In this document: positions 57,618 to 64,000 of the stretch, piece by piece
Numbering within the stretch: the first letter of the stretch is position 1
How the letters are laid out: each line of letters begins with the position of its first letter
Source: Spongospora subterranea f. sp. subterranea
Taxonomy: Eukaryota > Endomyxa: Phytomyxea > Phytomyxea > Plasmodiophorida
NCBI GenBank assembly: GCA_049724395.1
Contig: JAUGWO010000212.1
Location: 1-64,000 of the forward strand
DNA: 64,000 nt
Direction: 5' to 3'
Translations under genes and position numbers: made by a program
Notes under the pieces: generated by a model
Database searches by the model: none
What the model saw: the letters and a program-made list of their open reading frames with translations, nothing else
What the model was told of the DNA's origin: nothing

Positions 57618-58580
57618 AAATTCCTGGTCAAACGGGGATTTCTCATATGATAACAAAGCACTACATACAGTATACGGACTCTTAACATTACTGTAGATAA
57701 ATATACACTTAACTGTATTTACAAGTGACTGCGAACAGTGTCGGTTCAATTTGGATCCGAATTGAGTCTACAGTCGGTGGTCATTTATTGCGAATATCAG
57801 TGTGTGTCCCACAATGAAATGGGTTCCGCAGTCCGCCTACAGGATAGGAGTGTTTTTTAGCCCCCTTCCGACCGCTTTCCGTCCGTCTCCGCCCGCCCTT
57901 CCTGCTTGTAGTTTCCTCACGCCCTCCGTTAACATATAGGCAAACAACTCATGCGTCACGTATTATTGGTTCGTTTCGTGAGAAGTCCCTAGCGTACGTA
58001 CATTCTAACGATCGATTTTCTGACGGACGACAGCAGACGGCGCACGCAATTCGACTACCGTAGGTTCCCTGAACGTTCATGGGCGGGTTACAGGCAGAGC
58101 CAGAGGGGCTTCGCTACTGTACCCTACCGGCTACCGTGGTAGTGCAGAATTCACCGTGTAACAGCTCCACGGCCTTTTCTGCTCCACATGTAGGGATGGC
58201 AACGGGTTGATCACAACCGGGTGCAAACTGACTCAAACCCGTTTGACCAAAAGACGCAGAATTGTTTCCAGATTGAAGAAACCCTGCACAGGAATGTGCG
58301 CAAATTACTAATCTCAGTACAATGATGAGACACAATCTTCAACCACTGTTTGAGTTTGCTATTACCTGGAGTGTCATGATCTGGTTAATTTGATTAGATA
58401 AATCAAATGAAGTTTTGATTCCGTAAATGAAAAGGCCTGAAATTGTTATCAGAACTACACCAGACGATGGGGTTAGAAATGTCCTCATCGAACAATGGGT
58501 CTAGATATTTGAACGCACACTTGCCAGGATGACGCGACCAGGTCTCCAGGCAATCAGATGCAACGAATTTATGTCGAATG
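57618..58580. other. No recognisable gene
   Basis: About 960 bases. ACAAGTGACTGCGAACAGTG at about 57721 is related to 41800, a dispersed short repeat. Otherwise nothing. Confidence 0.35.
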
Positions 58581-58927
58581 TTCAATCATCATCAACCTGA
58601 TGTACTGAATGTCGATTGTTCAATCATCATCAACCTGATGTACTGAATGTCGATTGTTCAATCATCATCAACCTGATGTACTGAATGTCGATTGTTCAAT
58701 CATCATCAACCTGATGTACTGAATGTCGAATTGTTCAATCATCATCAACCTGATGGACTGAATGTCGAATTGTTCAATCATCATCAACCTGATGTACTGA
58801 ATGTCGAATTGTTCAATCATCATCAACCTGATGTACTGAATGTCGAATTGTTCAATCATCATCAACCTGATGGACTGAATGTCGAATTGTTCAATCATCA
58901 TCAACCTGATGTACTGAATCATCATCA
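58581..58927. repeat. Minisatellite, nine copies of a 38/39-bp unit
   Basis: The unit is TTCAATCATCATCAACCTGA followed by TGTACTGAATGTCGA and ATTG or TTG. The first three copies are 38 bp and the rest 39 bp; two copies have GGACTG instead of GTACTG. The 39-bp part is 13 codons and is open on both strands (HHQPD... on plus, MMIEQFDIQ on minus). That is a by-product of the repeat, and no gene is called. Confidence 0.95.
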
Positions 58928-59433
58928 AATGTGTGGGTCCGGTACTCTGTAGTCAACAAACGTCAATAACATCTTTCAACACGAATTCTGGGCCTATCCA
59001 GTACAGGGATTTCAATATTCCCAGCAACATCACATACAATGATGTAGTTTGATGCACGATGGGAAATATCTAAGGTGCACTTGCCAACTCAGAAGGCGCT
59101 TTGGACGGTTTAGATACAGGCAATCTAGGGGGGTTTCATAGCCATTGTAAGTGGGATCATTAGAAGATTATAAAAGACAAATGGATCGGGTGCTGTCTCT
59201 GATTTCAAGTGGTGACCGACTTTGACTATCATTCGTCGAGGAAACCGGGCTCTGGCTGAAAATTGCCGAGATAAGAATATGTTGCAACAGTACTTTGACG
59301 GTTTTAATGTAATTAAATCGAATTCGATTACGTCATGAGAAATCCTTTTCGATCAGGAAATTTGCCATTTGATGTCGCCAGTTGATATATAAATGCGATT
59401 TCCAGGTTCACCATCATCACCGAAGGACCTTCT
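58928..59433. other. No recognisable gene
   Basis: About 500 bases with no ORF of note and no clear repeat. Confidence 0.35.
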
Positions 59434-59796
59434 TTGCTGCGTTTAAGGAATGGTTTTCAGCCACCTGCTGCTCTCCATCTTCAGCGGGTCGATAGAACGT
59501 CAAAAATCATGAACTCATCACAAGCCGCCAAGTGGTATCCTCGTGTGATCGTGTTGTTCCAGAAATGTACCTGGGTGGAGAGTCGCTGCATTTCCAGATA
59601 CTTCGAGAAGACAGGATGTGTCTTGCATGTCGATGGTCAACCAAACCACATTACCATTCAGGGCTTGCCTGATTACAAGTTCCCGACATCCAAGACCACA
59701 TCGTTCATTATAAGGCTGGACAGCAGCGAAGAAGAAATTAGTGATGATGATGACCGTGATAATTGCGAATCGTGTGAAGACGATGACCAGCCATGA
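59434..59796 (+). CDS. Small unrecognised protein with acidic tail
   Basis: 120 codons with a plausible folded part (WYPRVIVLFQKCTWVESRC, then YFEKTGCVLHVDGQPNHIT) and a strongly acidic end (EEEISDDDDRDNCESCEDDD). It could be a real small gene or the end of a transposon ORF. An in-frame ATG within it (about residue 26) could be the true start. Confidence 0.35.
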   Translation: MLRLRNGFQPPAALHLQRVDRTSKIMNSSQAAKWYPRVIVLFQKCTWVESRCISRYFEKTGCVLHVDGQPNHITIQGLPDYKFPTSKTTSFIIRLDSSEEEISDDDDRDNCESCEDDDQP

Positions 59797-60160
59797 TTAA
59801 CTGACCGCCCTTCAGGATTCGCATCCATTGGCTTTTGAAGGAGAGCTCTATGATTTTGGAGATGCAGATCACGATCGTAAAAGGTAAACTGACACCCAGT
59901 GTTGCCGACAGAACCGGATATATATATGAGAGCTGTTTTGAGCGAATAAAAGCAAATTTTCCGACCGGAATGGTGAAGAAATCTTGACCTGTGGAACAGT
60001 GTCGCTGTTCCATTGACTTGGATTTATGGAAACTAGTCAAGCATCTTTGTTTAGCCATACAAGTTGAATACACATAACAAGGTTTGCAGTATTCGCTGTC
60101 GTCATCGAATCGCAGTTTGATTTTATTCGTCAAAATCTCAACAAATATACAGTCCGCTGG
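59797..60160. other. No recognisable gene
   Basis: A minus-strand ORF of 131 codons (59738-60133) overlaps the acidic tail above in antisense and has no recognisable features. Confidence 0.3.
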
Positions 60161-61269
60161 ATATCAAAATGGACTAAGTTGAGAGCTTGGCACGTTCCAT
60201 CGTCCAGGCAAGGCCAACTACGCCGATGATACATGAAGACCTAAGCTCATCTAGCAGCGAGATAATTTGTCGAGACCCCACAAACCCGCAATCGACGCTA
60301 AGGTCGTCGCCATGCCATGCTGTCAAATCAATGAAGCAGTGCAAAAGACAGCAAACGAAAACTGACGCAATTGTGAAATCTCAGAACCATGAACAGAAGA
60401 TTCGAAAGCAATTTGAACGTTGCAAAGCTATGCTTGCTGCCACTGGAAATGGCAATCAAGCGGTTTATGTTGGCGACGGTGGCAACACCGGTAGCAATCA
60501 TGGCATACCGGAAGAGTTTTTCTCGGCCAACGGGGCCGCCTGTAATCCATAATATGCCACAATTGTTCGGCTTCATCGCGTCTTTTTAAGATGTATGCGT
60601 CGACGTCTTCACACCAAGGAGTGGGCTATCTCGTGAAACCTTCGTCGATAGCGACCGCGCCGATTCAAATCACAGCTCTTTCAGAGACGAAGGTAAATGC
60701 GCAAAAAACCCTTCTCGCCTTGAGCTGCAAAGCCGACACCCCTAACGGCTTAATGATCCATGCCGAACGTCGCGACGCCGACAGTGATTTTGAACTAAAC
60801 TGGTCATCATAGAAATCCCAGGCTATCGAAATGTCAGGCTTGCTGAGAGGGAGGTGCTGTGGAGGCACTGTAGAGGGCAGTCTCAGAATGATAATTGTCC
60901 CCTCCTGGGATCTCATGCCTAATGAAGTGTTCATTCCTAGATATGTTGAGACGGAACTTACTAGAGGATTTTGATATCGTTCCGTCAGCACGAGTTTGCT
61001 CAACTCACTTGACCACGACGGTTGAGTCGTAGCAGCAACAGCCTGCGATATGGCCAACTTTTTGCCGCAATCGTTCGCTGCCGTTTGCACTGCTTCATTG
61101 GGTTGACAGCATGGCATGGCGGCGACCCTAGCGCCGATTGCGGGTTTGTGACGTCTCGACAAAATTATTTCGCAGCTAGATGAGCTTAGGTCTTCATCTA
61201 TCGTCGGCGTAGTTGGCCTTGCCTGGACGATGAAACGTGCCAAGCTCTCAACTAAATCCATTTTGATAT
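60161..61269. mobile_element. Inverted-repeat element with 200-bp termini
   Basis: 60161-60360 and 61070-61269 are inverse copies starting ATATCAAAATGGA. The interior holds short ORFs on both strands (60187-60552 plus; 60665-61261 minus, 198 codons, with IAWDFYDDQFSSKSLSASRR) without a known transposase. It looks like a non-autonomous foldback DNA element. Confidence 0.75.
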
Positions 61270-61285
61270 CATATCAAAATGGATC

Positions 61286-61955
61286 GTTAGTTCGCAAACG
61301 GCAAAATTTACCTTCTACGCAAGATGAAAACTCGATTATTAAGATGATGGAGTTGCAGATCATCACGCAACAACAGGAGCGTGCTGATAAACAGCAAATG
61401 CGGGAGGAAGAGCGCCTACTACGAGAGGAAGAACGCCAGGAGGATAAGGAACGGCGTGCCCAAGACCATAAAGAGATGATGATTTTTCTGGCCATGGCAC
61501 TCGGTGGCAAAAGCAAACTGAATAAACATTGTATTTAACGTCGAAGTAACTCATTAGCTTCAATGCTGAGTCTCGGCATATACGTCGACAGGATTTGATT
61601 GAGACCTACAAGCCTAGTTATAAAATTGTTAGGCGTGTAGGTCTCAATCAAATCCTGTCGACGGGAAGTGACGAGACTCAGCATTGAAGATAATGAGTTA
61701 CTTCGACGTTAAATACAGCGTTTATTCAGTTTGCTTTTGCCACCGAGTGCCATGGCCAGAAACATCATCATCTCTTTATGGTCTTGGGCACGCCGTTCCC
61801 TATCCTCCTGTCGTTCTTCCTCTCGTCGTAAGCGCTCTCCTCCCGCATTTGTTGTTTATCGCTCCTGTTGTTGCATGATGATCTGCAACTCCATCATCTT
61901 AATAATCGAGTTTTCATCTTGCGTGGAAGGTGAATTTTGCCGTTTGCGAATTAAC
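61286..61955. repeat. 670-bp palindrome carrying a coiled-coil ORF in both arms
   Basis: Arms 61286-61610 and 61636-61955 are close inverses around a 25-nt centre. The plus arm encodes a charged helix (RLLREEERQEDKERRAQDH, then FLAMALGGKSKLNKHCI) ending at 61538. The minus arm encodes the same tail, preceded by a further 90 residues at 61914-62192 (MSKKQKHIRYKMTDRADQQG and on). The right-hand, minus-strand version is the longer one, so it is probably the parent. Confidence 0.85.
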
Positions 61956-62254
61956 AGTCGTGGTCTGCGTACCGACCATTGTTCGGAAGCACGCGACAAC
62001 GTACGATTGAGGCGACATCAATCCGGCACTGCCGTAGTCGGTTTGGTCAAATTCTGGCAACGAATGATCATCGCGATCGCTAATCGGTTTGGCGTCCTTC
62101 CCCAAGGCACTAGTGTCTCCTTCCTGTTCATCACCTTGTTGGTCAGCTCGATCCGTCATTTTGTAACGGATGTGTTTTTGCTTTTTTGACATCCGGCGTC
62201 ATCGCGTATTGCGTCGTATTGCAATCGTGATACGCAAACTGTATGTAGAGTGAA

Positions 62255-62330
62255 ACCTCCGTATAAGGTACACCCAATTTGCTCCAGAATCGATTTATTT
62301 TGTACCTTATGGAGCGTTCTGGCGGAGGTA
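62255..62330. repeat. Small hairpin, MITE-like
   Basis: ACCTCCGTATAAGGTAC is matched in inverse by GTACCTTAT...CGGAGGT. The TATAAGG-type end resembles pogo/Tc1-group termini. No coding content. Confidence 0.5.
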
Positions 62331-62482
62331 TCGCAGCTCAGACGAGAATATCTTTCACTTCATGGCGGCAAATGCGATGCAGTTACACAATAAATGTAGA
62401 TAATCGCCCCTGAAACTGCACCTTCCTCATTAAGAAAAACGATTTGCACAGAGAAATCAAATGTTTGATTTGTAAAATGTAT

Positions 62483-63722
62483 TTATTCATTGTGTAACAA
62501 TGCATTCGCAGCCATGAAGACAATAATGTCCTCGTCAGAACTGCGATCTGCTTTGGTTTTTGAAACCTCCGTCAGAAAGCGCTGTATCAGTGGAATATTG
62601 TTCGATTCTGAGCAGGTGTCATCAGACGAACAGTCTGCGACGACTTCCACAATGTGTGCGGTCTTAATTAATTGCTGCACCGGTTTTACCCAAAAAGGGC
62701 ACCGGCCACCTGAACGGTGATCCTTGGCGGTCAATCCGTGCTCTTTACAGGTTTTGCAGTGTCTTGCCTTCTTGATTGAATGCCGAGTTTGTAGAGCTGA
62801 CCGACATTCTAATGAGGTCGTACTTATCGACGCCGTGGGTGCCATCGTTAATGACGAAGTCGCCAAACCGTTCAGCATACGATTTCATGGAAGGTTTTTT
62901 GACGAATGAACTGAAATACACCGCCTGATTGACGAATCTGCTCTCCCTTTTCCATGAATAAAGCCATGCAATCTCCATCTTCTCCAAAGCGTGCATCGTG
63001 CCTTTTTTTCAGTAATCGTGCAAGAAGTTTACCGTCGTAATCCCGATCTGGATACCTCAACCGCATGATATCGCGAGTTTTGGTCACGCCCAGCATAGTC
63101 GGACCAAATCCATGGCGTATGTTAACTCCTCGGCACTCATCTCCTTCTCGAACGATATTAGACGTCTGGAAGATGCCCGAATTGAGTCAAGATTTAACGG
63201 GTGAGAATGCACTGCCGTTGTACGAGCCGGTTCGATGACGTGGACTTTGTTGATTACATCGATATAAAACTGGACTGACCAGACGCAAGGCGATTTGCGG
63301 TGCGGTTTCGCACCTTCTGGTGTGACACAATCGAAACCGTATTCTTTGTTGATGATACAGTACATAGAACCTCGACCAACAACAGGTTCATATTCACAAC
63401 CGGGAAACATTATCTCGAATTAAGACCTTGTCAACTTTTTCGTGTCAAACTCGATCATGGTGCCGTTTTTCCTTGACATCGCTTAGAAAGGTTTTGTAAA
63501 CTCAGACCAGGTAAAGGGTGCAATTGTCAGAACGGAGTTCAAGGGTTCCGTAAGATGCGGCGCGTTTGCGGAACAAAGGGTATCAGGGATCGGTTGCACA
63601 AACGACGCCTGTTCTAACTCATGTGCGGGAGGAGCTTCTGGGACAACAGCTGCGTCATAGACTGGTAAAGTCTCCGGGACAATTGGCAGTTTAGGAACGA
63701 GATTCCGCAAAAATCCGAACAT
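62483..63722 (-). pseudogene. FAR1-like MULE transposase, internally deleted
   Basis: From ATG 63722 on the minus strand: a proline-rich start, then a zinc/FAR1-like region (EYGFDCVTPEGAKPHRKSP, PARTTAVHSHPLNL), a linker with DYDGKLLARLLKKRHDARFG, and the start of the catalytic core AERFGDFVINDGTHGVDKYD, which holds the first Asp. Soon after comes a C-terminal zinc knuckle (HCKTCKEHGLTAKDH...C). The second and third catalytic residues are missing, so an internal deletion has removed most of the core. Several frame changes (near 63410, 63090 and 62880) add damage. Confidence 0.65.
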
Positions 63723-63746
63723 TTTTTTATTTTTACAGTTGATTTA

Positions 63747-64000
63747 ACTCCGTCGTCTCGTGAGGGTGACCAACTGACCATAGAGGAGCGCAACCTGACA
63801 ACTACGAGTAGTACAGTAAACCCTACCGGCGGACAGAATCTCGCAAAGTTCCCATCTATATGCGCGGAGCTGTATGGGTTCCCTTTGTGCCCATGCCCCA
63901 TTGTGCCGGAAGGATTCTGTCCGCCGGTAGGGTTTACTGTACTAGTTGTCAGGTTGCGCTCCTCTATGGTCAGTTGGTCACCCTCACGAGACGACGGAGT
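63747..64000. repeat. Nested hairpins at the right edge, inner one a pogo-like MITE
   Basis: Outer arms 63747-63840 and 63913-64000 are inverse copies with a 6-nt indel, and the right arm ends at the last base of the window. Inside, CAGTAAACCCTACCGGCGGA... begins at 63814 and its inverse ends at 63939, each flanked by TA. That is the expected end sequence and target site of pogo/Tc1-mariner-group MITEs (126 bp). Confidence 0.85.

Noticed and set aside
58581-58927. CRISPR-like array
   Set aside because: The units are contiguous with no unique spacers and the genome is eukaryotic; it is a plain minisatellite.

Overview
The window is eukaryotic nuclear DNA. Seven to ten compact host genes sit between large tracts of transposon debris and a duplicated ankyrin-repeat gene family. 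The host genes point to a small-genome opisthokont-like eukaryote with motile cilia. It has an axonemal dynein assembly factor (DNAAF5/HEATR2), an AIDA orthologue, a PLAT-type lipoxygenase, an eIF3k and a TBC Rab-GAP. Introns are very short: most are 24-96 nt, and frame analysis suggests some as short as 16-28 nt. I cannot name the species. Tiny introns plus cilia fit several minute animals and flagellated protists or zoosporic fungi.

Layout. 0-3.6 kb: degenerate ORFs, then a 2.3 kb hAT transposon. 3.6-22 kb: three direct copies (A, B, C) of a multi-exon ankyrin gene, each followed by remains of a Ty3/gypsy element; copy A is followed by the fullest one, gag to integrase. A DDE transposase fragment lies before copy C. 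22-23 kb: a hairpin and a MULE fragment. 23.2-34.1 kb: gene island 1, with eIF3k(-), MED20-like(+), an unrecognised multi-exon gene(+), AIDA(+), TBC GAP(-), DNAAF5(+) and a Sel1-repeat protein(-). 34-43 kb: a second gypsy fossil (gag-protease, minus strand), a long palindrome and an inverted-copy Myb/SANT-type transposon gene. 43.6-50.1 kb: gene island 2, all on the minus strand, with a coiled-coil MIEAP-like protein, an IQ-motif protein and the lipoxygenase. 50.4-54.7 kb: a fourth ankyrin copy (D), inverted, sharing its 3' flank with copy B. 55-64 kb: MULE-type fragments, a 38/39-bp minisatellite and a series of inverted-repeat elements ending in nested hairpins at the window edge.

Together, housekeeping and ciliary genes are packed tightly (37 bp between the DNAAF5 and Sel1 stop codons; 170 bp between two tandem genes), while the repeat zones behave as duplication and recombination territory. 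The most unusual signals are: (i) introns of 24-25 nt in the lipoxygenase and a candidate 16-nt intron in the IQ gene; (ii) the ankyrin family, in which an exon is often one 33-residue repeat and the four copies are mosaics of each other; (iii) an unusual density of long palindromes.

All intron calls are from reading-frame logic alone, without transcript evidence.
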